The notes below the pieces were generated by a model. That model saw only the letters and a program-made list of their open reading frames with translations. It had not been told where the DNA came from and did no database searches. The position numbers were made by a program, and so were the translations under genes. Positions 44,888 through 56,060 of a stretch of DNA of 64,000 nt are shown piece by piece. This stretch comes from Ariolimax columbianus (Eukaryota; Mollusca; Gastropoda; Stylommatophora; Arionidae). Each line of letters opens with the position of its first letter. Position 1 is the first letter of the stretch. The stretch lies in contig JAVGWX010000018.1 in assembly GCA_036924085.1 (NCBI GenBank), positions 25,518,063 to 25,582,062 on the forward strand. The letters are read 5' to 3'.

Positions 44888-45890
44888 ATTTATAACTTCT
44901 TCATTCTGGTTTAAAAGGCTCTGCAGAGGCTGTATGCAACTAGTTTCTTCTACTCAATTTGATCTAAAAATAATCGAGTGCATCAAATCTATTTTTGAAT
45001 GCATAAACTGACCCTGACCCCACTAATTCCTGTGGTAATACATTCTAAATAAGCATTCATCATTTTATGACTAAACAATATGTCCTAATATTTAATTTAA
45101 ACCTATCTTTAATTAATTTATAGCTGCACGCTCTTGTAATCAGCTATATTTTGAAGAAAAAAATTGTTCCAGTCTAATTTATCCTTTTCATTGATTAACT
45201 TTTAAACCTGTATTAAATTGCCTCAAATGCTTCTCTTTTCTAAAAACTGTAGGCCAGTGTTTCTGAGTCTCACTATCAGTTTTGTTGCTCTTCTTTGTAT
45301 CCATTCCAGCATGATTATATCTCCTCTACAATTAGGACTTCACACCAGAACACAGTACTACAATCTAGGTCTAACTAATGCTTTATGTTTAATGTTTCCT
45401 TTTATCATACCAACATTAAATTTGCCTTTTTCATTGTTACCTGGACTTGCTCACTCACCTGTATGATCTATTATAACCCCTAGGTCCCTTTTCAATTCTA
45501 TCTTCCTAATATTATTCTCTCCCATGCCGTATTTATCTTTGATATTGGATCTACCTATGTGGATGACTGTACATATATCTAAATTAAACTCCATCTGCCA
45601 GCACTCAGACAACTCTTGAATTTTATCTAAATCTGACCTCATGATATCCGCCTCTGCACAGTTTTATGTCATACGTGAATTTTGCTATCATTATCCAAAT
45701 CTTTATATATATCGGGGACAAAATTAGTTCCAACACCGAGTCCTGTGGAACTCTTCTTTTTTACCTCGCACCACTCAGAGTACTCATTTATGCCTATTTT
45801 ATGCCTTCTTCCCACTAACCAATTTGCTATCCATTTGACAACTTCACCACCTGTTCCATGTGATTTCAACTTTCTAATGCCACAACATTA
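44888..45890 (-). mobile_element. CR1 LINE fragment, old and diverged
   Basis: It follows the 3' third of the CR1 at 10664 in order: the terminal segment (44895-44945), the C-terminal coding part with tgtaggccagtgtttctgag (about 45245), and RT sequence up to atgtgatttcaactttc (about 45860). Identity by eye is perhaps 75-80%. It is interrupted at its 5' edge by SINE-B at 45891. Confidence 0.85.
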
Positions 45891-46216
45891 GGGGCTGCTG
45901 TGGTCAAAAGGTTAAGCACTCGCCTCTCACAGTGATGAACAGAAACGGTGGGCGATCGAATCCCGCAAGTTTCAAGTGACCCCTGGTCTCACGGGAGGTA
46001 AGACCAGAGTGCCTGCATCCTGAGTTACCTCCAGTCATCTCAACTAATAGTCTTGCCACTGATCCAAGATAACTCGGAACAAAAGAGTGAGATTGATGAC
46101 CAGCGCATATTCTTCCGCACTATAATCTAAATATAGGGCACATCACATTAGATAAAACCGCTTGATGCTGTGGCCATCATCGCTTGCGATGGGCAATAAC
46201 TCCTCCTCTCGGCACA
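45891..46216 (+). mobile_element. SINE-B, full-length copy, with LINE-like 3' tail
   Basis: The A box TGGTCAAAAGG is at 45901-45911 and a B-box-like CGATCGAATCC at 45953-45963. The body contains agtgacccctggtctcac and agagtgagattgatgacc. The 3' end gatgctgtggccatcatcgc plus ttgcgatgggcaataa closely matches the 3' end of the LINE at 48587 (read in reverse). The flanks cacaacatta (45881-45890) and cacaaatatta (46217-46227) are a candidate TSD with an indel. Confidence 0.88.
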
Positions 46217-46227
46217 CCACAAATATT

Positions 46228-46477
46228 AGAATATATAATTACAATTGACACACATGGAGTGTTAAGTTAGTATATGTGAATTACAGAGCAAATACAAATA
46301 ACATACTACATACCGTTTGGTTTTTGTTCAATATGTTTAATAAATATATATACAGTTAATAATTAACTATTTCGATTTTTATTTGTTACTTACCTAATTT
46401 CAATACAACTTCCAAGACCATGGAAACAAATTAAATTTAGTTCTAATAATTTGTATTTCTATATTTAGTTTAGTGTT

Positions 46478-46479
<2 letters not shown>
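46228..46479. other. AT-rich spacer, nothing recognised
   Basis: It is strongly AT-rich, with no motif. Confidence 0.5.

Positions 46480-46546
<67 letters not shown>
46480..46546. repeat. (GA)n microsatellite
   Basis: About 33 uninterrupted GA dinucleotides. Confidence 0.98.
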
Positions 46547-46549
<3 letters not shown>

Positions 46550-47479
46550 ACTGACAGTCCAAATTACCTACTTCACATAGATAACTCCCATGTTCATTGC
46601 TGTATAGTAACATAATCTGCTTATTTATTGAGTAAGACTATTTATAAATGGACATGACCCAAGCCCAGCTTCTGGGTCATAAAGAGATATATAAATAATG
46701 GATAATTCAATGTGTGGTGAAATTTGAAAGCCGTTTGTTGCAAGGCTGAGACAGATGAATTTGTTCAGGATTGGTGTGAATTAAATGTGAATATTGAATA
46801 AAAGCTTGGCTCTGACAGTGAATTTTTTGAAAGTAAAAGTAGTAATGATTTTGGTGAAGCAACATATATTGAGCAGACGTGTGAAAAACTGACTAAACAA
46901 ATTAAGCGGCATTATCCACCACATTATAACATGATTAGCAAAGAAGGGACCAAAACAAAGAATAACAACACAAAACAACAACTCTACAGACAGACAACCC
47001 ATAAGAGCAGCAGACAAGGAAACTTTACTGAACACATAGGTCATAGGAAATACAGGAAGAGAGGTCTTCAGACATATGACAACCCCTATTTGAAATCAGG
47101 AGGGATCAGAGCGCTATTTTCCTAAGAACCTAACAAATACCACTCAGAAAGCCACTGAACAGAATCTAACCACAGCATTCTTCAGAGTGTCGGCCGTACA
47201 CACACCCATGCAAAACCGTCAATCATCATCTCTTTGAATGGGCTGGGCTCAATGATGTTAAGAAAATGCTTTTTCCTCCAAAGTCAGATAAATTGAAAAT
47301 GTTACACAATACTAAACAGCTAACAAACACGTGCAGATACCGTTATATGACATTGAGCCTAAGGGCAGGAGCTCGAGTGATGTGGCTCCATAAGAACAAC
47401 ATATACTATTACTTGTCTGTGTCTATATATATATATATATGTTATGAATAGCTCATGCAACAAATAATTCAATTCTGTG
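46547..47479. other. Unassigned, possible LINE 3' debris at its end
   Basis: No gene was recognised. At 47325-47400 the text gcagataccgttatatgaca plus agcctaagggcaggagctc resembles 54205-54260 (gcagatacaattatataaca, accaaagggtgagag), so both may be relics of one repeat. A (TA)n run lies at 47425-47442. Confidence 0.45.
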
Positions 47480-47790
47480 TCTTTACATCTTAATCGACCT
47501 GTACTTCTACAAAGATGGATGCCCTTGTGCATGTCCCAGTTCTAGCATAAGCTGGATGTAGTCGGGAGGATTTCTTGCTTAGTGGGTTAAGCTTGAGCAG
47601 CTTATTACTCTGCTGCGTTTGGGACAAGTGCTGCGGAGGGTGGTTTACCAACGTGTGTCCATCTTAATAGACTGAAACACTAGAGTAAAGTAGACCTGCA
47701 TCCTGTTAGGTGCCATCTATGCTGCTTTTTAACAAACCACCTAACCATGGCCGGTGTTATGCCATGTCACACAGTCTTAACATCTATTAA
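47480..47790 (+). mobile_element. fam-2 dispersed repeat
   Basis: It carries the tcccagttctagcataagct, gtccatcttaatagactgaa and aaccatggccggtgttatgc words in the order seen, reversed, at 32395-32830. The ends are unclear. Confidence 0.75.
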
Positions 47791-47889
47791 TTATAATTTT
47801 ACCTCAATTTCTTTAGTTTTAATCATTTTGTTTTATTGTTTAAAAAAACAACCCATTAACTATTTAACAATCTAGTAAATTAGGTTGGA

Positions 47890-48260
47890 CAGTTAAGATT
47901 AATGAACACAAAAGGTACAAAATTCAAATTTAACACAATCAAAAAAGTGGGCTAGAAAAGTTGTGGGGAGAGTGTACATATCATATAACTACAAACAATA
48001 TATCAGAATTACGTAGTAAACTTGGAAATCTAGTGAAAGTTTATGTGACAAAGTGAGATAGAGTGAGACAAGCAAAAGACAGAAAGAAAGATGGACAGAG
48101 AGGGTATGAGAGTGAGGAAGACAAGAGAGTCATAACACGGTTAAGAAACAAAACAAGAACAAAATTCAAATATAATACAAAAAAGTGAATTGAAAGAGTT
48201 ATGGGGACGCTGTACATATCAAATGGCTACAGTACAAACTAAGAATTACACAGTTAACTT
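47890..48260. repeat. Tandem duplication of about 242 bp, diverged
   Basis: The text caaaattcaaat at 47918 recurs at 48160, and ggggagagtgtacatatca recurs as ggggacgctgtacatatca. Two diverged copies of one AT-rich segment. Confidence 0.7.
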
Positions 48261-48586
48261 CCACAAGCTCTTCTGATCACTTGGGAAAAAAATTGAGCTA
48301 TTTCACTATTTTTTTCCTGTATTATACATGGGTGGTTTCCATAAATTTCTTTCAAGCTTAGGAGGACACCTCACACATAAAAGACATTTGTCCTGTGTGA
48401 ATGGTAGGATCAGCAAACCTTATGAGTTGGAAGATTTTCTACCACAAAGGGGTACATGATAAACACATGGATTCAATTGATGCGTAATGTCATTTTATGT
48501 CCAACAGATTAAAAGATTGGTAGGATTTCACCATTATCAAACAAAGAAAATATGTACACCATTATAATGTATTGACACGTTGAAAT
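48261..48586. other. Unassigned sequence
   Basis: No motif was recognised. Confidence 0.4.
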
Positions 48587-49625
48587 TTGATGGATCCTGG
48601 TAATAATAGCTGCCCATCGCAAGCAAAGATGGCGACAGCATCAGACTTGTGCTGCGAGGTGTGTTCTCATATGATTGCAAAGACCAATCCTGGCATGGCA
48701 GACTCTGCCAGTCGAGGCATAAACGTGAGGAGTCAGCCGTGGAGTCAATTGTGTGTTCTCTTCATTCAGGTGAATGCTTTCTTTAAGCCTCGGCGATAAA
48801 GTTTCGCTGTGATCTGAGCATCATGTGATGCTAGTGCGCAAGGAGGAACAGTTCTGTGCATCTCCCAGGAGATGACATCATTGTTGAAGTTTTTCAGAGA
48901 CACTTTCAATGAGTCTCTATAGCGTTTCTTGTTCCCTGATGAGCTTCTGCCTGTTCTGAGGTCACCATACAGCAGCTACTTGGGGAGGTGCTCGAGCAGC
49001 AGCGGTCAGCGATCCAAAGACCCTTCTACACCTCCACGCAGTGATCCTGGACAACAGACTGTAATAGGGCAGACTGGCTAAGAAGAAGGGATCGAAGAGG
49101 GAAGGCTAACCCAGTGCCCAAAAATGTCTGCTTAAGTCGAATCTGTCAGACTAAAAAGTGAAAGTATCGCAGTCAAACTGTAAACTACAACACAACTCAT
49201 TTCACTCTCTGGACAACATTCTGCTACTTGCAAAGCCCTCTTCAAGACTCGGTAGCGCGAGTTTGAGAGAATGAATGACGAAGAAGAAGAAGTGGAGGTG
49301 CTCATTGGGTATGTGAACAACATGTCCTGTCCATCCTATCTGGGATTTCTTTTACAGAAGCAAATGGATGCTCAACATGTTTAACGTGCTAAGAATTTCA
49401 GAGTTAGGTACTTTGTCCTGCCAGCTGATCTTGAGCAGCCTATGCAGGCAGCTCATGTGAAAACAATTGAGCTGTCTGGCATATCTGGTATACACTGGCT
49501 CTGTTTCACAATCATGCAGCAGAGTGGTTAATACTACAGCATGATACACGTTTACCTTTGTGGCGAGATTGATGCCTTGTCAGTTCCAGGCATATGCTTG
49601 CCTTCGCAATCCTGCTGCTGACCCA
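48587..49625 (-). mobile_element. LINE with C-terminal zinc-finger motif, 5' truncated, split by R300
   Basis: On the minus strand it reads NVYHAVVLTTLLHDCETEPV and FHMSCLHRLLKISWQDKVPN (49352-49590), then GWTGHVV near 49330. After the R300 insertion it continues LLYGDLRTGRSSSGNKKRYR and VSLKNFNNDVISWE (about 48880-48980), then the terminal motif CHARIGLCNHMRTH (about 48655-48700), a C2H2-like finger. The 3' end is gccatctttgcttgcgatgg plus gcagctattatta, an (ATT)n tail. Stops are present. Confidence 0.88.
48994..49293 (+). mobile_element. R300 retroposon inside the zinc-finger LINE
   Basis: The 10-bp duplication ggaggtgctc at 48984-48993 and 49294-49303 marks the ends, and the LINE reading resumes on both sides. 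The body contains gacccttctacacctccac and ctgtaaactacaacac, and the tail is gacgaagaagaagaagt. Confidence 0.93.
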
Positions 49626-50530
49626 AATACCATCACCAAACCCGTCACACTATAACTCCAAAAGGAAGGAAATAGAGTCACGGCTAAAGCAAATCGGTGG
49701 AGAACTATGGGAGCTGAAATTAAAATCATGAACCAGAGGCGTGGAACTGTAACGAGGTTTGCAGTCGACCATGTAAGGTGGAAGAAGTATGTCAAAGGTG
49801 CTTTATGTGTGATAGTCGTGGACTGCATAACAGTCCCTATTCATGAAGGCAAAGCAGACTTTAGATGTATTCAAAGAGCTTTGAAGAATCTCTAGTGTCT
49901 CTTGAGTTTGAGAGATGACATTCGGCAATCATATGAGTTTCCGTAACATAATTAGTTATCTATATTTTCGATACATGGTTTAAAAAATGATTCAAAAGCC
50001 AAAAAAATAACTTTAACATTTATCAATTTACAAAGTTTCTGCAAAACAATGTTCCCCTTAAACATTTACTGTTGTTTCCTGTGTCTCTACCTCATGGAGG
50101 AAGAGCAGCTTGTGTGCCCTTATAACCCAGCAGGATCTCCCAAGCCGAACAGACAGAAGTGTAGGTTGAGACAAAATATGTTAACCAGCATCTGTTCAAA
50201 TCAGATGCACTGAGCCATAATCCTATTCAAACAATGCAACATAATTTTTGTTAGAAGTGTACAAAGAGGAAGAAAAGAAATAGACCCCAGACAGGCTGCT
50301 CAACAATCATTAACATACATTACCACTCATCCATTTTTCTCAACTTGACACTGACTTCAAAACATAAAACAGCTCAAAAAGATTCATTAAACAACCACAG
50401 CCATGAACACCTCAAACAGCCCCCCTCATCAACCACAAAACACATGCAGGCTATTTTCTCAAATTGACACTGAATGTAAAAGAGTGAACAGATCAGCAAA
50501 ATTAGCTCGCTCAACAACACTAGACTAAGT
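49626..50530. other. Unassigned sequence
   Basis: No TE motif or coding frame of note was seen (the longest frame, 49707-49895, resembles nothing). Confidence 0.4.
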
Positions 50531-50534
50531 TTAA

Positions 50535-50865
50535 ATCTACGACTCAAGTCCACAGTCTATGATACAAGTTCATAGAATCTCAAATTTACAGAATCTAGGT
50601 AAAGTCTACAGATTCTATGACTCAAGTCTACTGCATCTAGGTAAAGTCTACAGATTCTATGACTCAAGTCTACAGAATCTAGGTAAAGTCTACACAGTCA
50701 ATGACTCAAGAACGTCAATGACTCAAGTCTACAGAATCTATGACTCAAGACTGTTTTATGACTCAAGTCTACAAAGTTAATAACTCAAGTCTACAAAGTT
50801 AATAACTCAAGTCTACAAAGTTAATGACTCAAGTCTACAAAGTCTATGATTAAAGTCTACTGAAG
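50535..50865. repeat. 22/44-bp tandem repeat
   Basis: The right half has units of gactcaagtctacaaagtta at 22-bp steps. The left half has a dimer of about 44 bp with aggtaaagtctacagattct and atgactcaagtctac. It is probably one family at two stages. Confidence 0.85.
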
Positions 50866-50922
50866 CTACACAACAACATGGCACTTTGAATACACATGAA
50901 TAACGACTAAAATATTTCAATA

Positions 50923-51387
50923 ATGAGTCTCATCTTAACCGTTGTTGGCCCCTGGTTTTTCCTTATAACTTTTAAACCAATGAAAATAATTCAATCAAAT
51001 TTGACACGGTTTATTGTGAACCAGTTTGACAACGACGAGGAACTCCGTCGTACTGGCAATTTTCAGAAGGATGAAGCCACATGCCACACCTCAAATGTGA
51101 GCATGGCTGAAAATGCTTTCGTCTTTGAAGATCCTGTAATTTCTAAGGGACTTTGGGCCACTAAGGTCATCTGCCCTTACACCAACCTGATTTTTCCTAA
51201 GAAGCACACTGAAAGGGAAAGTGTATCACCGCAACAAGTCAAGAAATCTCATGGGACTGTAGGAAAATATTTGGCAGGAAATTAAGATTGTAACTCCTGA
51301 TGTGTTGGTGAATACCTTCTGTAAGATGGAGAAGCACGAGCAGACATGCCTTGTTGCTAATGGCAACGACTTTCAACATTTGCTATA
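50923..51387 (+). pseudogene. Mariner/IS630-type transposase C-terminal half, broken
   Basis: The plus strand encodes NFQKDEATCHTSNVSMAENA, where the Asp-containing QxD-x-A-xx-HT motif holds a catalytic Asp of the DDE/D domain. Then comes EDPVISKGLWATKVICPYTN, which parallels the family's I-S-x-G-L-W-P-P-x-S-P-D-L-x-P segment with the second Asp region degraded. After a frameshift the frame continues WQEIKIVTPDVLVNTFCKME and NGNDFQHLL to a stop at 51385-51387. F-Q-H-L-L is the usual end of this transposase group. The N-terminal DNA-binding part is missing and inverted repeats were not found. Confidence 0.82.
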
Positions 51388-51585
51388 AGCCTATTGTGCT
51401 TCTCACAGGTCAAAGTATGTCCATGTACACATGTATTGAACTTTGTTCATTGGTTTAAAAGTTTTAAGGCAAAACCAATGGCTGGTAGTGAGAGGGACAT
51501 CCTGTTTTATATTAAGGAGGACTGACATCACTGTAGTCCTAGGTGCTCATTCTATTTCAACAGATGGCACATGGATACGGATGGT
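51388..51585. other. Unassigned sequence
   Basis: No motif was recognised. Confidence 0.4.
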
Positions 51586-51589
51586 TCCT

Positions 51590-51900
51590 GTCAACTAAGA
51601 ACAAATTGTTGTTATGTTGTTATTATCCCATAGCTGCTGAGCAAGCCTGCTCTTGGCATCCCAAAATGCCATTCTAATATAGATACAGGTCTTCTTTAGT
51701 TGTGTCACTGCTCCGTACAGTGTGTTGGTAATTGTCTGCAGTGCTTGTAAGAATCTTTCCCTCATGTCAGCAAGCGCCTTGCACTCAATGATAGATGTCA
51801 AACTGTTTCATCAGGATGAGAGCAATGGCTGTCTGAGGGCAGGTGCTGGGGATTGGTGCGGTTCAAGTGGCTATTGGCTCTGGTATGCCCTGTTCGGAAC
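51590..51900 (-). pseudogene. LINE C-terminal fragment
   Basis: The minus strand reads IIECKALADMRERFLQALQT and then NTLYGAVTQLKKTCIYIRMA, resembling the end of RNase H-type LINE proteins after the terminal zinc motif (I-E-C-K-A-L follows the D-x-x-x-H box). No other domain is left. Confidence 0.65.
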
Positions 51901-52755
51901 TGAAAGATGAGACTTTGACTTCTTCTATGTAGTTTATTTATGGCATCGTTACTGTTTGGCTATGACAGTTCGCTAAATACACTGCGACCTGTACTAAGAA
52001 CAAATAACAACTACTCAATGCAGGATATCACAAATCAAAATGACACAAACATGATCTAATGAAACCACCATTTCAAACACATTTACAGAAATAAAATTGA
52101 AGGTGATGAATTTTGAAGTCATCATCATTATTGACATTCTTTAAGTGCTTACAATGTCCGAAAGATCCAGGTTCCAAACAAGGGGGCGGCTGAGAGGAAT
52201 GTGGACAGATTATGTAAAGACGATTTTCCAGCGACGCGTGTTGACGATGTAAGACGCGACACATCTGGCCTGGGAGAGACGTCCATCAGGGTACTAGTGT
52301 AACTAACTATGACAAGAAATAGAGGCAAATGGTTTCTTTTGTTACATTTTTTCTCCCCAGTTCGCCTCGTTTTCTTAAGGTGGAATTCGGTTCACTATAT
52401 TTTGTTCTGTATGTCCCAGATATTCAGGGAGAAACCTAATCATATATAACCAGACAAACCCTAGATTGGAACAAACAAGGGAAGAGGAAGGTGAAGAGGT
52501 TAAATGTGAGGTGAAAAACAGAAAGCAGAGGCCATGGTCATTAGAGTATCATGGAAGGGGTTTTTGATGGTCCAAAATAGGAATTGGTGGATAGTCACAG
52601 TTGCAGCTCTATGGAGTCTAATGGGGGCAGTGATGATAAGGGTATAGCATATACGGATGTCAGGGATGAAGTGTTAGTGAATTCATTGTACGAGACCTAT
52701 GCTTTCATGAGGTGGCGTATTCAGTTCCATTCCTCGCTTTCTATCCTTCCTGTTG
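51901..52755. other. Unassigned sequence
   Basis: At 52660-52715 the text gggatgaagtgttagtgaat plus tcattgtacgag resembles part of the 65-bp satellite monomer. Otherwise nothing was recognised. Confidence 0.4.
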
Positions 52756-52980
52756 AGAGATGAACGCTTTCAAAGCGATGAACGGAAGAAGTGGGCGATT
52801 GAATCTCGCAAGTTCCAAGTGACCCCTGGTCTCAAAGAAGGCAAGACCAGAGTGTCTGTCTCCTGAGTTACCTTTCAGCTGTCTGATTGTTTTGTCACTG
52901 GTCCGAGGTAACGTGAAGCGAGAGAGTAAGGTTGATGATCAGTACAGTTCGTTCCTCACTTTAATCCACATAATAATAAT
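52756..52980 (+). mobile_element. SINE-B, 5' part of a copy split by a LINE
   Basis: It contains gatgaacggaagaagtgggc, a B-box-like gattgaatctcgc, agtgacccctggtctcaaag and the cctcactttaatccaca junction. The A box is missing. The rest of this SINE lies at 53835-53920. Confidence 0.85.
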
Positions 52981-53834
52981 AATAATAATAATAGCTGACA
53001 TCATCTTTGTCACAGATTTCCCTGTTGGGTATGGGTGCACATGTGGCTGACCAGGCCAATGCGGGCACGAAAAATTCTGCTACATAACAGGCACACGAGA
53101 TCTGTAGAAGGTGATGGTGTTCTCGCTGTTCGTGATTTCAGAGGTCTAGCGACTGCTTTGGGCTTTCACAACATGGTGATTTTCGCTGGTAGCTACACCT
53201 GCTTTGACTGCGCTTCTCCAGTCAGATCTGTTTTGCACAAGACATTCCTAAGTGGTGATATTTATCTGGCAACTTTTCAGTGAGCCCCTCAGACTGTCTT
53301 TAAAATGTTTTTTTTTGGGCGCCCTTTCTCGCGCCATCCCTATCTCAGCTTGCCATAGAGAAGCTTCTTTGGGAGCCGTTCGTCTGACATATGTACGAAG
53401 TGTCCAGCCCATCCTAGTCGTGCTTTTTCTAGCAGTACACTGATGCTGGGCATGTCAGCCCTCAAGACAACATCAATGTCGTTGACATGATCTTGCCATC
53501 GGATGTGAAGTATTCACCTCAGGCAACCTGTGTGGAAGTGGTTAACCTCCTTGCATGTCCAGAGTATACAGCCCAGCTTTCGCAGGTGTAGAGTAGGGTT
53601 GGAATGATGGTGGCACGGTAGGCTGAGTTTCGACTTGATGCTAATGCCACGACATTCCCACACCATCAAGCACATTCTACCAAAGGCTATGCTGGCTCTT
53701 GCTATTCTGCTTGCCACCTCATCATCGAGACTGTGTGCTGCCCAGATACGTGAATTTATCTTCGACAAATGCTGACTGTAGTTTTTGGTTTTGTGTACAG
53801 CATACCTGGTGCTGGTTGGTACATGACCTCATAA
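52981..53834 (-). mobile_element. Zinc-finger LINE, 5' truncated, inserted in SINE-B
   Basis: The minus-strand reading in pieces is FGRMCLMVWECRGISIKSKL (53514-53768), HIRWQDHVNDIDVVLRADMP, LLEKARLGWAGHFVHMSDER, then the terminal FRARIGLVSHMCTH (about 53035-53080). The 3' (ATT)n tail is at 52981-52998. The TSD is taatccaca at 52972-52980 and 53835-53843. It belongs to the same broad LINE group as 48587-49625 but has a different 3' end just before the tail. Confidence 0.92.
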
Positions 53835-53920
53835 TAATCCACATTCAGAGCAAGTTACATCATCAAGACAAAGAAACCGCTTGTTAATGCCACCATCATC
53901 GCTTACGATGGGCAACTAAC
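53835..53920 (+). mobile_element. SINE-B, 3' part of the split copy
   Basis: It continues the element at 52756-52980: taatccacattcagagcaag, then gaaaccgcttgttaatgcca and the shared tail ccatcatcgcttacgatggg. Confidence 0.85.
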
Positions 53921-53934
53921 TAACAGTTAACTTG

Positions 53935-54035
53935 ATATCCATTTACAGCCGAGCCAACTATAACGCACTGATAATGACAACCAAACCCAGTACCTTCGCA
54001 ATGAGAGACAAGCATTCTCCTGATCACAATGCTCA
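53935..54035 (-). mobile_element. tRNA-like SINE relic
   Basis: The minus strand reads aggagaatgcttgtctctca then, at tRNA spacing, gtactgggtttggttg. It resembles the relic at 42100-42215. Confidence 0.4.
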
Positions 54036-54950
54036 AAGTAATGACAGACAAATCAAATCATACAGTACATCACAGATGCTACAATTTTGTCATTTTAATT
54101 AAAATTTGAAACAATTGTAAATTGCTGTAACTAAAGCACCATGCTGGCTTTGAGCTGGGAACAAGTGGAAAAAAAATAAATTATAATAACTAGAGATACT
54201 GACGTAAAAGTGCAGATACAATTATATAACATTAGACCAAAGGGTGAGAGTTTGGATGCTGCTGGATCGGCAGCAACAACAACAAAATAACTTGAGATGC
54301 ACTGAATAAGAATTTGTACTATTCAGGTGAATACGAATAGAGGATGTTTACTATTCAGCCTGATACAAACATGAATGGTTAGTGAATGTACGGCATAGAA
54401 AGTTGTTATCAACCAACATTTCCTACAATTAAACAGTTCAGTTCAGTTAAAGTATCATTGTATCGAAGTTCGATAGGTCTGCAGAGTATCTCTCGCCATA
54501 ATGGTGCAATTTGGCAGGCTTTTTCCAGTCCATTGTCTGGTGTTATCCATCCACTTATAATGTTGTCCACCTTTTGGACGACTGTCTTCCACCCTACCTT
54601 AATTAAAAAGTAATCAACATAAACGTATGAGATTTGAAAGTGTTACAAAAATGGGGAAAACAAATATGTTACGCCACTAACTAATCTCTAATCAGTTTAT
54701 AAATTCAGTTAAAAAACAAATTGCGCCATTCAAAAGTCATTGATACATTTGGTGTTAATCGGCTGGCTGTCTATCCTGTCCAGTCAGCTGATGTAACCTG
54801 CCACACAATAGAGGAAATGTGCGCATCGAAAGAAGCCGCGTGGTGCCGAATTGAAACTGAGTTTTCCATCTTTTCGGGAATAAAATTATCATGACCTATC
54901 CATATTCGATTAAAGAGTACTATGCAATCAAAATATGAATAGCTCATTGA
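54036..54950. other. Unassigned AT-rich sequence
   Basis: A LINE or SINE 3' relic with a caacaacaacaaa end may lie at 54205-54290. The rest is unassigned. Confidence 0.4.
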
Positions 54951-54954
54951 ATGT

Positions 54955-55022
54955 ACTATTCAGTGCCAAATTGAATATTCAGTGCCAAATTGAATATTCA
55001 GTGCCAAATTGAATATTCAGCG
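54955..55022. repeat. 19-bp tandem repeat, about 3.5 copies
   Basis: The unit attgaatattcagtgccaa has a period of exactly 19 bp. Confidence 0.9.
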
Positions 55023-56047
55023 CTAATTACAACATAAATAAAACAAGGTCAGTTTACACAAGAAAAAGAGGCGCAGATACAACATCATCATGTGGAACTA
55101 CAGGTTCCTTACTAGGGAGGAAAGAATAGGTATACTGATCCTTATATGTATGTTGCAAAAGGTGACTATAGATAGCTTTGCATGCAGAGACAACCTCATC
55201 ATGTCTAACAAAGTACCACAGAAACGACTGTTACAAGAGCATTACAATTTTTGATTTGATCCAGGCATCCCGCAAAGAGGCCAGCTGTAGAAGTGACCCC
55301 ATGCTCATTCTGGAGAGAGTAAGAACATGTCATGATGATGACGACATATACAAAAACAGCAACCATTGTCACGACCAAAAGGTCTTCATCAATAACTAAT
55401 AACACAAAAAATATATAGAGAATATAAATGATAAAGATAGTAACGATTAGAAAAACGATATAATAATCTGGATACAAGTGAAATCCTACAAGGATTCCTG
55501 AGCAGGAATAAGATCCTGCAATGAAAGAAAAACTAAAGAAAACAGAAATGCATAGGAAATAAAGGACAAAAATAAATGGGTCTGAAATTAAAGTAAAAGG
55601 GTAGGAAATTAGCAGGAGTAAGATCCTATGTTGAAGGACAAAATAAAGTAGTAAGAAATTATTAGGAATAAAAATGTTATCCGACACTGGTTAGTGAAAA
55701 AAATGAGAAAAAGAAATGGCATCAGTACAATGATGAACGATTTTTTGTAAATTAACAGACAACTTTGTACATATTATAGACATTTATAACATTGGAACAA
55801 ATGTTTCATGACGAGAGTACATTTCTTGTTTCAACTAAAGAGCTACTAAGGAGTCCGATCAAGTCAAATATCAATCTCAACAAGGCCTGTGAGATGTGGT
55901 GCTCCTTAAACAACTCAGAATGGGACTTCTCTGCAACAACAAGGACAGCAACTCATCATCCCATTCACAAAATACCAAAGGGATGGCAACTGTTTCTGCA
56001 GGACCAAGAAATGATAGAGGTAGGCCCTTAGCAATTCTGCTGTTCAG
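55023..56047. other. AT-rich sequence, no gene supported
   Basis: A 160-codon minus-strand frame (55205-55687) is hydrophobic but comes from low-complexity A-rich plus-strand text with repeated ggaaat, taagatcct and aaaataaa words. I do not accept it as a gene. Confidence 0.5.
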
Positions 56048-56060
56048 GGAAAATGTGTTC

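Noticed and set aside
50923..51285. 120-codon frame as an intact host protein
   Set aside because: It matches the C-terminal part of a mariner/IS630-type transposase, lacks the N-terminal half, and the match continues in another frame after 51260.
55205..55687. 160-residue hydrophobic protein on the minus strand
   Set aside because: The hydrophobicity comes from low-complexity A-rich plus-strand text (Ile, Phe, Leu and Tyr codons on the reverse). No homology or conserved pattern is visible.
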